From NCBI GenBank assembly GCA_035610835.1, contig CM069457.1:15594149-15658148 (forward strand): a stretch of DNA of 64,000 nt, written 5' to 3'. Source of the stretch: Ophiura sarsii. Taxonomy: Eukaryota; Echinodermata; Ophiuroidea; Amphilepidida; Ophiuridae. Shown piece after piece: positions 30,301 to 39,974 of this stretch. How positions within the stretch are numbered: position 1 is the first letter of the stretch; every line of letters starts with the position of its first letter. The position numbers and the translations under genes were made by a program. The notes beneath the pieces were generated by a model. It did not search any database, was not told the DNA's origin, and was given only the letters and a program-made list of their open reading frames with translations.

Positions 30301-33225
30301 TACCTTAACAAAATTACCGACGAAAATGTCACTAACATGGAATATCTATTGCGTTTTTGTTCTGGATTGAGCATCAAAGCTGCTTCTTTTATTTTTCCAC
30401 ACGTTATCAATCTCACTTTAAGTGAAAACTGGCAAATCCCCTATATATTATTCTGTGAAACTAAATCAAAAGGGAAACTCATTGACCAATTGATAGTAAA
30501 TGACTCCTTGATGTGCGCCTCATCAGTCAAAGAAGTGTCTATTACGTATCCACGTAGTGTGCAGTGTGAGATACTTATGAGAATGTTGAGTTGTATGTCC
30601 TCGCTCAAATTTTTGAAATTAAAATGTGATGTTGGATCTGTAGGAGAGTCGCAAACTGGAATGACTATTATGTTACAATCACTGACGAAATGCTATGTAG
30701 AATCACGGTCCATCAATGTGAATACACTGGTTAGGTTATTAGGATGTATGCCATCTATTGAGATGCTGGAAATGCATTATGTTAAGGGGACATTGGATGC
30801 TAACATATCTGTAGTGTGTAAATTGCTCAAGAGTTTCAGGATAGAATCATATTCCATCAATGTGAATACACTGGTTAGGTTATTAGGATGTATGCCATCT
30901 ATTGAGAGGCTGGAAGTGCGTACGGTCAATGGGGTATTGGATCCTAACATATCTGTAGTTTATAAATTGCTCAAGAGTTTCAAGATAAAATCAGGGTACA
31001 TCAATGTGAATACACTGGCTAGGTTATTAGGATGTATGCCATCTATTGAGATGATGAAAGTAGTGGATGGTGTTACGGGGACATTGGATGCTAACATATC
31101 TGCAGTGTGTAATCTGCTCAAGAGTTTCAGTATAGGATCAAGGTCCATCAATGTGAATACACTGGTTAAGTTATTAGGATGTATGCCATCTATTGAGATG
31201 CTGAAAGTGGGTGGTGTTGAGGGGACATTGGATGCTAACATATCTGCAGTGTGTAATCTGCTCAAGAGTTTCAGTATAGGATCAAGGTCCATCAATGTGA
31301 ATACACTGGCTAGGTTACTAGGATGTATGCCATTTATTGAGAGGCTGAGAGTGGGTGGTATTGAGGGGACATCGAAGGCTAACATATCTGTAGTATGTAA
31401 TCTGCTCAAGAGTTTCAGTATAGGATCAAGGCCCATCAATGTGAATACACTGGTTAGGTTATTAGGATGTATGCCATCTATTGAGAGGCTGAGAGTGGGT
31501 GGTATTGAGGGGACATTGGATGCTAACATATCTGTAGTGTGCAATCTGCTCAAGAGTTTCAGTATAGGATCAAGGCCCATCAATGTGAATACACTGGTTA
31601 GGTTATTAGGATGTATGCCATCTATTGAGAGGCTGAAAGTGGGTGGTGTTGAGGAGACATTGGATGCTAACATATCTGTAGTGTGTAATCTGATCAAGAG
31701 TTTCATTATAGAATCACGGTCCATCAATGTGAATACACTGGTTAGGTTATTAGGATGTATGCCATTAATTGAGAGGCTGAGAGTGGGTGGTATTGAGGGG
31801 ACATCGAAGGCTAACATATCTGTAGTATGTAATCTGCTCAAGAGTTTCAGTATAGGATCAAGGCCCATCAATGTGAATACACTGGTTAGGTTATTAGGAT
31901 GTATGCCATCTATTGAGAGGCTGAGAGTGGGTGGTATTGAGGGGACATTGGATGCTAACATATCTGTAGTGTGCAATCTGCTCAAGAGTTTCAGTATAGG
32001 ATCAAGGCCCATCAATGTGATGCCATCTATTGAGAGGCTGAGAGTGGGTGGTGTTGAGGGGACATTGGATGCTAACATATCTGTATTGTGTAATCTGTTC
32101 AAGAGTGTCAGTATACGCATCATCAATGTCACCACCTTCCGAAGTCTGAATACGTTTATCATGCTTTTAAATTGTATGCCATCACTTGAGAAGTTGGTAT
32201 ATAATGACGCAGAATTTGAAATAGAGATGATGGAAAAAACGGATACTAACGCATCTAGGCCTATAGGGTGGAAACATGTCAAGACATTTTCTATAAAGAA
32301 AAGTAAGTGGAAACATGTTTGTATGATAAGAAGTACATTTAAGAAGGATGACCCTGAAGACGACAATGAAGACTACAACGACGACGAAGACGAAGATGAC
32401 GACATTGGTATAGACATCAGTACACAAACACTAGGCTGGTGTTGTCTGTTATCAGGTCATGTCTTTGAAGGCGGACGAAATTTGGCAACGGTGTATGAAG
32501 ATCTTGATTCAGTTTGTGAACAATTTGATACTATTTGTGGCGACGTTTTTACTGACTTATCACCTCTATGTAAATACTTGTTTATGAAGAAATTCACTTT
32601 AACGAGGTTAAATGATGATGAAGGTAGCAAGTTGCTCGGGGGTGATGATCATGATAGTGTTGGTAACAGAGATGAAGATAGCGTTTTTGCCGGGGATGAT
32701 GGCGATCATGTTATTGATGGTGACAGAGATGAAAATAGCGTTTTGGTTGGGGATGATGGCGATCATGTTATTGTTGGTAACAGAGATGAAGATAGCGTTT
32801 TTGCCGGGGATGATGGCGATCATGTTATTGATGGTGACAGAGATGAAAATAGCGTTTTGGTTGGGGATGATGGCGATCATGTTATTGTTGGTAACAGAGA
32901 TGAAGATAGCGTTTTTGCCGGGGATGATGGCGATCATGTTATTGATGGTGACAGAGATGAAAATAGCGTTTTGGTTGGGGATGATGGCGATCATGTTATT
33001 GTTGGTAACAGAGATGAAGATAGAGTTTTGGTCGAGGATGATGGCGATCATTTTATTGTTGGTAACAGAGATGAATGTAGCATTTTGGTCGGTGATAATG
33101 ACGCTCATGGTAGTACGATGAATATGACGGCGGTTGATGACGATAGCGATGACGATTCTACTTCCTCATGTTTGATATGCTGCAAATGGTGTAGGCTGAT
33201 TTTGAGAGGCAATAATTATCATTGA
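21376..33225 (+). CDS. Gene 2: OTU-NACHT-LRR receptor (full gene model)
   Basis: Coding exons: 21376-21394, 22238-22497, 26990-27251, 27768-27914, 28483-28749, 29120-33225. They sum to 5061 nt, exactly 1686 codons plus stop. Predicted protein: OTU protease residues about 8-180 with putative catalytic Asp54, Cys57 and His176; unknown linker 181-229; Gly/Asn linker 230-318; NACHT with P-loop 405-413; winged helix; LRR-like units; repetitive acidic tail. OTU domains are cysteine proteases that usually cleave ubiquitin chains, and NACHT-LRR proteins are cytosolic immune sensors. A receptor that edits ubiquitin on activation is the inferred role. The donor at 27252 is GTCTGT, weaker than the GTATGT of gene 3. 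The second coding intron is swollen by transposons. Not shown to be transcribed. Confidence 0.82.
22045..22135 (-). repeat. tRNA-like B box / old SINE in gene 2 first coding intron
   Basis: The reverse strand carries GTTGGTTCGAATCCTTTGTA, a perfect B box. The same element is at the matching place in gene 3 (about 49165-49260), so it was there before the duplication. The rest of intron 21395-22237 is otherwise plain. Confidence 0.45.
22238..22497 (+). CDS. OTU protease exon 1 (gene 2): Asp/Cys catalytic half
   Basis: 260-nt exon, entered in phase 1 after TTTTCCAAG at 22237 and left in phase 0 before GTGAGT at 22498. It encodes the N-terminal OTU half with the hallmark SDGNCFFHAVSDQL: catalytic Asp54 and nucleophile Cys57 of the joined protein, followed by the usual aromatic-His-Ala-Val helix. 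The preceding CRLHGLAFHG strand region is also typical. The active-site residues are intact, so catalysis is possible. The domain is completed by the exon at 26990. Confidence 0.88.
23026..23078 (+). repeat. Poly-G tract, about 50 nt
   Basis: Almost uninterrupted G with single C and T breaks, in the second coding intron of gene 2. Able to form G-quadruplexes; its length may be an assembly approximation. Confidence 0.85.
23285..23667. mobile_element. TTAA-flanked palindromic MITE (family A)
   Basis: Starts TTAAAGGTATATTATGTGAT and ends with its near complement ...CGTAATATGCCTTTAA. Almost the whole 383 bp folds back on itself around ACTGTCGGCATATAACACCG. TTAA ends are typical of piggyBac-type elements. 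Second copy at 44267-44648. Confidence 0.85.
23766..25901. mobile_element. 2.1-kb TIR element with internal minisatellite (gene 2 intron)
   Basis: Ends GGGACCGTTCATTATTTCTA and TAGAAATTATGAACGGTCCC are inverted; AATGTA flanks both sides. Poly-G and poly-C tracts lie just inside the ends. It holds tandem units of about 105 bp (GCTTTAAAACACCGAAAATC, then TATTTTGTGGGCACATGCGC) at 24374-24450 and about 25248-25720, split by a long inverted repeat (about 24450-25240). A 68-bp hairpin with arms AATTGAAGGGGTGG/CCACCCCTTCAATT is at 24008-24075. No transposase. Confidence 0.75.
26102..26628. mobile_element. GC-rich TIR MITE (gene 2 intron)
   Basis: Left arm GACGTCAAAACTCGACCGCC and right arm GGCGGTCGAGTTTTGACGTG, continuing inward through GTTGACCGCCGGTTACG and its complement, about 65 bp each. 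No open frame with a domain. Confidence 0.8.
26990..27251 (+). CDS. OTU protease exon 2 (gene 2): His catalytic half
   Basis: 262-nt exon, phase 0 in and phase 1 out, after CCTTCTCAG at 26989. It encodes WNSYLESMSRDKEWADAVVL (the conserved Trp-Ala-Asp helix of OTU domains), then the DILVVTSSP strand, and VMLGHVWELHYRSL with the putative catalytic His176 in the HY pair. It is two codons shorter than the gene 3 copy in the loop before VMLGH. The donor is GTCTGT, so splicing efficiency may be reduced. If retained, translation stops soon after at the TAG near 27275. Confidence 0.86.
27283..27565. other. Insertion in gene 2 intron 3 relative to gene 3
   Basis: The shared sequence GGGGGCT...TAGTGGATTCCATAATGA is contiguous in gene 3 (50344-50383) but separated here by about 280 nt holding inverted GAGCTCTTAAGTT/AACTTAAGAGCTC. 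Probably a small foldback transposon. Confidence 0.5.
27768..27914 (+). CDS. Post-OTU linker exon (gene 2)
   Basis: 147-nt phase 1-1 exon after TTTTATACAG at 27767, donor GTAAGA at 27915. It encodes a polar segment (VPFDPITVSSSESVQEDIIP, later CHQDCLPSPYLRHKMAVAAS). It matches no domain I recognise. The 147-nt length and nearly all residues are kept in gene 3 (54903-55049), which indicates coding constraint or recent duplication. Confidence 0.78.
28134..28227. mobile_element. 94-bp mariner-type MITE
   Basis: CAGGGTGTATCATCAAAAG and CTTTTACTCACCCTG ends with TA on both sides (28132-28133, 28228-28229). Intron of gene 2. Confidence 0.65.
28483..28749 (+). CDS. Gly/Asn-rich linker exon type A (gene 2)
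   Basis: 267-nt phase 1-1 exon after TTATTAATAG at 28482, donor GTAAGT at 28750. It is homologous to the gene 1 linker at 3631-3891, including GGIAIGGNVTGPIHIYN. Upstream intron sequence (about 28270-28330) also matches that of gene 1 (about 3117-3180), so exon and flank moved together. In gene 2 this linker follows the OTU module; in gene 1 it follows Death. Gene 3 lacks it. Confidence 0.8.
29120..33225 (+). CDS. NACHT-LRR-acidic tail exon of gene 2
   Basis: Exon after GATTTTACAG at 29119, open to TGA at 33223-33225. Walker A GVAGSGKST is at 29377-29403; Walker B CLFLIDGFDE is at about 29593-29622; then TTRP and the winged-helix signature FIHKTFHEFCSAFYWAK near 30208-30258. LRR-like units run 30711-32120. 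A short acidic stretch (32341-32405) precedes the conserved WCCLLSGHVFE...SVCEQFDTICGDV...FTLTR end, after which a 19-residue repeat tail runs to about 33100 and the protein finishes with a Cys-rich patch (CLICCKWCRLIL). NACHT core motifs are intact, which argues for a functional ATPase switch. Confidence 0.9.
30711..32120 (+). repeat. LRR-like array, 144-nt units, gene 2
   Basis: About 10 units of 48 residues of the same type as gene 1. A higher-order duplication is visible: the atypical GIEGTSKANIS unit occurs at about 31369 and again at 31801, exactly 432 nt (three units) apart, with near-identical neighbours. The last unit lost 27 nt (NTLVRLLGC) at about 32020, keeping frame. The pattern fits unequal exchange in whole units. 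Confidence 0.88.
32640..33100 (+). repeat. 57/114-nt coding tail repeat of gene 2
   Basis: Tandem 19-residue half-units, GDDGDHVIDGDRDENSVLV alternating with GDDGDHVIVGNRDEDSVFA, giving a 38-residue, 114-nt higher unit. About eight half-units are present and the alternating pairs are almost identical in DNA. The tail is acidic and probably disordered. It follows the conserved FTLTR motif, where gene 1 instead stops. Confidence 0.9.
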
Positions 33226-34959
33226 TCCGAAGTTATAATACTAGTATGATATAAGCAGTTAGTCCCCCCCCCCTTTCTACACTGATAAAGTATCTCTCCT
33301 ATCTACCCTGATAAAGTACTACATTCGTGACAGTTTCATAGTTTACTTGATTATACTCGTACAACTCTAATTTGTGAGAGTTTGAACATATGCAGATATG
33401 GTAGATATCCGCCATGTTGACGTATACTGATTCCTTTTCAGTCTCTAACATGGCGCACGGACGCGATGCCTCCAAGAGGAGGTCTGCTCTGCATATGTTG
33501 ACGTGACATTCCATTTGCCAGCCAGAGATTCAATCTTAACACGCTAATTATGTTGCTAGGGTATACAGAAGTAATATAAGGGGATTCTACAAGGTGTAAA
33601 TATGTTTAAAAAAAAGATCTATATAACATATTCAGTTGAAACATAGTGCATGATAAGAAATAGCAATGTATATAGGGTCACGCGTTATCAACTCGCCTCC
33701 CAATAGGGTGGTGCCGTTACATTTTTTAGCTTTATGCTGTCATTTTCCTCAAATATTTTTAAAACCACAAAAGCTATCTCAACAAATTTGGTATCATTTT
33801 AAAGCCCTCATAACAAGCTATCTGCCTGCCAAATGGCATTGGTATAGCTAATACAGAAAGGGCGATACAGCTGTTTGATGTTTGGGGACCAGGGGTGGTG
33901 CTGGAAGGGGTGCCGCTGGAAGGGGTGCCGTCTGTACAAACTCAATGGGGATAATCCCATGCTTTGTTCTTTTTACAATAACTAGTCATCCCCTAATGTT
34001 AAAAACACAATTTTGGTTCCATTTCAAAGGATATTTAGTAGTCTTTAAGTATGTGGTTCAACAGACTTGTCAACTATTATTAACAACTAATTAATTATGG
34101 ATAAGACAAGATCATCAGCTTTCTTCCGATTCGCTACACAGTCAACATGAATAATCAGCTTCAATTTACCGGATTTATAAAAATGACTATAACAGAAAAG
34201 TTTTCAACCTATGATAGCAAATACATTTTTGGAAAGGTTGTAACTAGAGGAATTCAGAAATGCAGTTTATATCATGGAAGGGTTCATCCTTAAACCAATA
34301 ATTCTGAAAATTCTAAAAATATATAAAATAAAATTGGAGATATTCACTAGCCGGTATAATTACCATACCAACGTAGTAACTTTAACAAATATATATAATC
34401 TAATGGGTAATTTCATGAGGAATTTGAATATGTAGAAAAAAATGATAGGGGTAGGTATAAAAAATATATGGATCTCAAATTAAAAATTAAAAAACTCTGA
34501 TATTTTCCGAACATTTCCGATCATACCATTTTTGGTCGTACTATAATTTTAATGGCATATTTGGTTTCCTCATGCAATTTCCCTTCAGAAAATGTATACT
34601 GTTACTACCTCAGGGGGTATACAAGCAAATATTATTGTGTAAAGTTAAAATCATGATGCGAAAGCCAAAATCCGTGTGTAACGCGAAAGGAGGCAAGCTT
34701 AAAACACATGACCATAGAAATAAAGTGCAAACACTCTATACTTTTGAACAACTCCCAATTAGCAAAGCCTTACAACAACAGCGAATGAATACCGAGGGAC
34801 GATGGCGCGCATGACGGCAACAATCGACGTGCGTGACGCGTGTCGTCTGTTAAAACTGCGTGCGTGTTGTGTGTGGCCATAATCTCTCGCGTACGCTTGG
34901 ATTACTTTTGCGCACGGAGAGATAAAAACCGAATAATTATTGTTCACCCATTTGGAACA
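33226..34959. other. Gene 2 3' region and spacer
   Basis: Poly-C at 33265-33273 and GGAAGGGGTGCCGCTGGAAGG direct repeats near 33900-33930. No clear polyadenylation hexamer within 300 nt of the stop and no gene recognised. Confidence 0.4.
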
Positions 34960-35185
34960 GCATGGTTTTGTTTGTTATCACGTCATTGAAGGCGAATGCT
35001 TGGTTATTTAATTGAGATTTGTGGAAGAGATATTACCGCTATGTTTGGAGATTTTAATTCAGATTGTGAATAATTTGATACTATTTGTGGAGACGTTGGT
35101 GCTGACATATCACCTCTAGATGGACATTCGTGTATAAGACATTTGACTTAAACACAGATAGGTGATGATGGCAGTGTGTGAATGA
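34960..35185 (+). pseudogene. Decayed NACHT-LRR 3' end (fourth paralogue relic)
   Basis: GTTTGTTATCACGTCATTGA, then GGAGATTTTAATTCAGATTG and ATACTATTTGTGGAGACG, align with the conserved ends of the gene 1 and gene 2 NACHT exons (about 9495-9700 and 32440-32610). The frame encoding FDTICGDVGADISPL is preceded by a TAA at 35071-35073 where the functional genes have Gln, and the FTLTR end is disrupted. Only the last about 220 nt survive. Confidence 0.72.
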
Positions 35186-35189
35186 TGAG

Positions 35190-36343
35190 ATCATATTCGC
35201 TGAGGCCAGGATCCTATCCGCTTCCATTCTGAAGCCGAACAGCCGCCTCGGTCGCTTGGCGGCTGAACCCCTGTGTTTGTGAGGCTGGAAATGACGCCTC
35301 TTAAACTGATCTATGGGTGCTCCAGTGACCTCGCTGACCTCGCTGAATTAGCATAACAAGATTAAAATGAATTTATTCCAAATCACGCGGTCCTCTAGAG
35401 TGCACACCACCAAATAATATTTTGCATTCTGCCAATACCCGGCAGTGTTTGAAATTAAGTCTAAATTTAACATTCTATAAAAGGTAGGACGTGCTGTAAA
35501 TTTACTTAAATGTTTCCTAATTTGGCATTTGTTGGTAATTAACTCAACATTAAGCCCAACATCTCTAGCTTTCTCTTGAATGGTATCATTTTACACGATT
35601 TCACTGTTTCCACCAATTAAGAGCTACAATCCCGGACCTTATGATATAGGCAGCATGTCGTACCTACGATATGGGAGCACTGTACCAAATCAATGCGCAA
35701 TTCGTGTAATCCTGTAATAGTTCCGGAAAAGCACGAGGCTGGTAAATATGAGGTTTTCGGGCAATTTGTTTCTCAGGGGATGGTATGTTTGTATTTAAAT
35801 GAACGAAAGGGACCTACCCATTGCACCTACAATGATAAAATACGATATTTTTAATTTATCGACCTAAATAGTGCCCAGGGCGTAAGCACTTGCCTAAATG
35901 GTGAACAGGCATGCCAGAAAACGTGAACAAGTGAGGGCGCTGTGTGCAGGTCCGTAGCGGAAAATTTAGGTTAATAACCCCCATGAAACAAGGCTTAAAT
36001 TAAATTAAAGTTGAGATGTTGCTGAAAATGGTCATAGGTGACAAGTATGCAATAAATGTAACCGGAGGGTAGAAAAGGTGTCTTGAAATATGGCACTTTT
36101 ACACGTATTTCAATGAGACAGATATTTGGTGTGGTGCTCCCATATATCATTGGCCCGTCGCGTAGCCAACCCGTAGCGAAAAAGAATGCCAACAATCCAC
36201 ACAAAGCTACAGGGAACTGATTTGGTGGTGTGGGACCTCAACCGAATAAATCTGTTTTCCTTGTATATAAATGAATTGTATACAAGTTGAATAGAAGATC
36301 AAACGCCTAGTTGAATGGACGGCTTGCACCCAACACACATAAA
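35190..36343. other. Spacer with no recognised gene
   Basis: Contains a CCTCGGTCGCTTGGCGGCTG patch near 35246 and low-complexity AT DNA. Paralogy to the gene 3 3' flank begins near 36270 (GAATTGTATACAAGTTGAAT). Confidence 0.4.
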
Positions 36344-37099
36344 TGGTTCAAAAACAGTAAGCCCCCTCCTAACATTGATCAAGTTTGTTTGCATAACTCT
36401 TCACACAATTGAACGTTTTGAGAGATAGAAACACTTATGAAAAGCAAAAACACTTGTGGCTACCCACACAAAGTTTCTGCACTTCAATATCATTAAAACT
36501 TTTCCCAAAATAGTCACATTTTACAAAAAATGACGTTTTAAAAATGAGGCACTTTTCAAGATTCTATACGAGTTTGTGTACATAAATCCACATACAATTA
36601 GGCATTTTGAGAGATCGAAACATTTTCAATAAGGGGATACCCATGGCTACCCACACAAAGTTACCACCTTTCTATACCATGTTTCCTTTTCTCCAAAACA
36701 ATCACATTTCCCAAACATGATGTTTTCCGAAAAGTGGCACTTTTCAATAATACGTGGAAGTATAATTGACGTAAATGGTAGACACTATTGGCTAGTCGTG
36801 CATGAAATAACATCATTTTAGGACCAGCTAATGAAAGAAGAGACTTTCTTTTAGTTGAAAATAAAGATCGAAATTAATGTTAGGCAGCTCTGGAGACATT
36901 TTTGTAACTTTCTTGCATAATATTTTGAAACGTGCCACTTTTTTCATTTTCAGGAAATGTGAATGTCTTGGAAAAAGTGAAGATGCTATTGAAAATGGAA
37001 ACACTTTCAATGGTAAAAATCGTGTCCCCTTTTTATAAACGTTTCAATTTTTCAAAATGCACATTTGTGTGTAGAGTGATGCAAAGAAACGTGAACCCT
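36344..37099. mobile_element. Foldback insertion with internal repeats
   Basis: Splits sequence that is contiguous downstream of gene 3 (GCACCCAACA...TTCGTGACCA at about 62215-62242). Ends GGTTCAAAAACAG and GAAACGTGAACC are roughly inverted. Two direct units of about 190 nt (GTGGCTACCCACACAAAGTT at about 36450 and GGCTACCCACACAAAGTTAC near 36644) and a third in inverse orientation near 36900-37080. Confidence 0.6.
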
Positions 37100-37344
37100 T
37101 AGTTCGTGACCAGAAGTTTATAATGTTATCTAAGTCAAATTCAATAATCAGTGAATATGTAATAATTTAAGACATGTAATAAAAGTGAGCAGATTTTTTC
37201 CACGTAATTTTATACCCCATTTATAAAACCTGACTGGATACTTCATTAGCTACAAAGGCTTAAATGACTAGACCCCAACGAAACAAAGCTGTAGCAATTT
37301 CTTTTCTTTCTATGTGATATCATTGATTTATAACTTACTCGTTA

Positions 37345-37499
37345 CTTGCCAGAAACGTTTCAATGGCCATAGCCTACACGGTAGTACTATATGATAATGC
37401 AATACAGACTAAACAGTACAGGGTAAATATGTCAGTATTGAATGTATACATTATATATCATTTTTAGCCAAAGAATGTGAGTGTATAATAATAAGAATG

Positions 37500-37500
<1 letters not shown>
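37345..37500 (+). repeat. 3'-flank homology block, copy 2
   Basis: CTTGCCAGAAACGTTTCAAT, then GGCCATAGCCTACACG, matches blocks after genes 1 and 3. Downstream, 37960-38060 and 38440-39170 continue to match 62660-63110, interrupted by the insertions at about 38062-38450 and 38605-38898. Confidence 0.72.
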
Positions 37501-37579
<79 letters not shown>

Positions 37580-37600
37580 TATATATATATATATATATAT
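37501..37600. repeat. (AT)n microsatellite, about 100 bp
   Basis: Near-perfect AT dinucleotide run broken by one AAGT near 37576. Confidence 0.95.
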
Positions 37601-38061
37601 TGTGATTTATATCTTATAATATTACCTGTAGGCCTATTTTTCAAATGCAAACACTGGTTTGACCAAACCATGAATAGTGGCTATAGCATGTGCAATTGTA
37701 GTATTATACAAGACGTGTGCGTGAAGCAATTTTCCTGTTTTAATATATTGCCATGATTGTGAATTTAGCCTTTCATGATACATGGTTAGGGAATTATGTC
37801 GACTACATTGTGATACCTTTTTAATATTAAATCGTCAAAGATTTACAACGGGTAATGACAAATATCGTAGTCTCAACAGTATATAAACTTGTCAGATAAG
37901 CGGAATGACAATACTCTACCCTTAGACTATGGGACGTGCTTAGCTTTTAATTTGTTTAGTCCACCTTTAGGTGGAATATGATGATAGTATTACCAAATGG
38001 TGGCAAAGAATACCAAATTCAATTTATCCCACGTATTAGCCATCTTTTGGTAATAAATTCA

Positions 38062-38450
38062 TGTTCCCTCTATACTCCCTTTCATAATCCCTAGGACATA
38101 ATTCGCGTTATTTCACGCGAGCGTATTTTGTTGTTGTTTACGAGGCGCGGCGTCAAAATGCTTGAGGCGCGATAAACATGAGCAAGGTCACGCGCCGGCG
38201 ATCACGGCGTGTGACGATTTCACGATTGACCAATTAGGATGCGCGCTTTTTATTTTAAAGGGACTGGTACGCACTTCCGGGTTTACGCACATACGCACCT
38301 ACGCATTACTACGCGAACCTACGCTCATACGTACACAACTCGCACGTACGCATGATTTGATGGAATTATGTCCAAGTGATTATGAAAGGGAGTATAAATA
38401 GGATGACGACAAGAGTGAAAGATACAGAGCATCATCCCATAGTCTATCGG
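38062..38450. mobile_element. Putative insertion with TACTCCCTTTCATAATC arms
   Basis: Absent from the paralogous gene 3 flank. TACTCCCTTTCATAATCCCT at about 38077 is inverted at about 38380-38396 (GATTATGAAAGGGAGTATAA). The interior has eight close TACGCA/TACGTA motifs (38266-38352) and a TATAAATA. Confidence 0.5.
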
Positions 38451-38604
38451 TCAGAAACTTATGTTGAGGAAATAGATGGCACAGTACCCTTGTATGTATA
38501 GAATATACATCATCTATTTATCACATTTGCACAGGCAGGCATATTTTTGAAATTAGAAACTGCATCATTCTGTTTCATGAACGTTATCAAAGCTGCATAT
38601 ATGT

Positions 38605-38898
38605 CAGTGGCGTAACCAGAAACCTCCACCCCCAATATTGGCGACATGTCAGTTCATTTGACAAGAGGAATCATGGAATTATGACGGTCAAAAGTACACA
38701 GATGAAGAAAATGAAAAAAATTGTGGTACAAGCTGGTTTAGAGCAAAAATATACCTCAATGATAGTCAAAATAAGTGTAAAGTCGAACAATTTCGACGCG
38801 CCCATTACTTTAGTAACAACAATCTTGTCGGTTCACTTTCAGACCCCCCCCCCCCCCTCCCAAAAAAAAAAAAAATGAACAACCTAGTTACGCCACTG
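38605..38898. mobile_element. hAT-type MITE, second copy
   Basis: Ends CAGTGGCGTAACCAG and CTAGTTACGCCACTG. Flanks ATATATGT and GCATATGT are an imperfect 8-bp duplication. Inverted relative to the copy at 10991. Confidence 0.82.
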
Positions 38899-39610
38899 GC
38901 ATATGTAAATCACATCAGACGATCAAATTAAGTGTCATAACTATTGCAACTTCTTGTTTGAAATGTGATCTATAATCTGATATTTAAATAAGGGCTATCT
39001 TTAATATTTATTTGAGATAATCGTATTTACATATGATGCATCTGGTATTTGCACTAGCCTTGTCAACCCATTGTATGCGGATATATTAACATAACAGTCA
39101 TTTCTCGCACCCAAATTGGTGATATTCAAAGCTTGAATTTAGGCCTGGTATGCAAACTTTAAATGAAAAAAACAACAACATATTTTCCAAAATTCTAACC
39201 TCCGATAATGTACAATTTAATTTAATACGTTCTAATCTATTAACATGACTCCTGATAATTCTGACTCACCCTGTGACAGTCCAACTTTTGGTAGGGCCGC
39301 CTAATTTATGTAAAAATAGTATAATTGGCTAATCGATTCAAACCGTATCATTATTCATGAAACTTTCTTAAATGTAGGTAACGTTGGCAAAACTGTCACT
39401 GGTACAATCTAATATAGATAAGGACTAACATTCATATTTATGTGTGATGATGTTATTTATGACAATGAAACATCTGACAAATATAACTTGGATTGACAAT
39501 TGTTATGCCCATGAGGATGAGTTTTATTCATTTATTGCATTTGTGACGATCCAAAAATTGTCCTCATGTGAAAAACGGGAATGCAAATATCTGAATCTCT
39601 AATACTTAAC

Positions 39611-39974
39611 TTAAAGGAAGATGACCCGATCACATTCCGATTTTCAACTTGAAGTTTTCTATTCTACATGAAAGGTCATCCTTAAAAAAGTCGTGTTCCA
39701 AAGTTTGAGTTGCATAGCTCTAGTGGTTCTTATTTTAGACGCACAAGATGCTGTGAACTGTACCCATTGAGTAGTACACCAACTATATCGGTGGTTACCA
39801 CCATTCGCGGTAATTCGACGTTATTTCATCGATTTCTCCGTAATTATACCGATTTATGCCGTCAAATTTCAGTATGATGATGAGAAAAATACGAGCTTTC
39901 ATATGATATGAAAATCTCCGTATGTTTGAAATAATTCTGTGTTACGAAAATGTGATCGGGTCATATACCTTTAA
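39611..39974. mobile_element. TTAA-flanked MITE (family B), copy 1
   Basis: Begins TTAAAGGAAGATGACCCGAT and ends ATCGGGTCATATACCTTTAA. Inner sequence TTCAACTTGAAGTTTTCTAT is shared, inverted, with 45003-45355. Confidence 0.8.

Noticed and set aside
30960..32366. 468-codon minus-strand frame
   Set aside because: Mirror frame of the LRR repeats; protein is a translation of the same 144-nt unit backwards, with no domain or splice logic.
32612..33121. Met/Leu-rich frame and its minus-strand twin over the gene 2 tail
   Set aside because: Alternate frames of the 57-nt repeat; the NACHT frame runs through and ends at its own stop.
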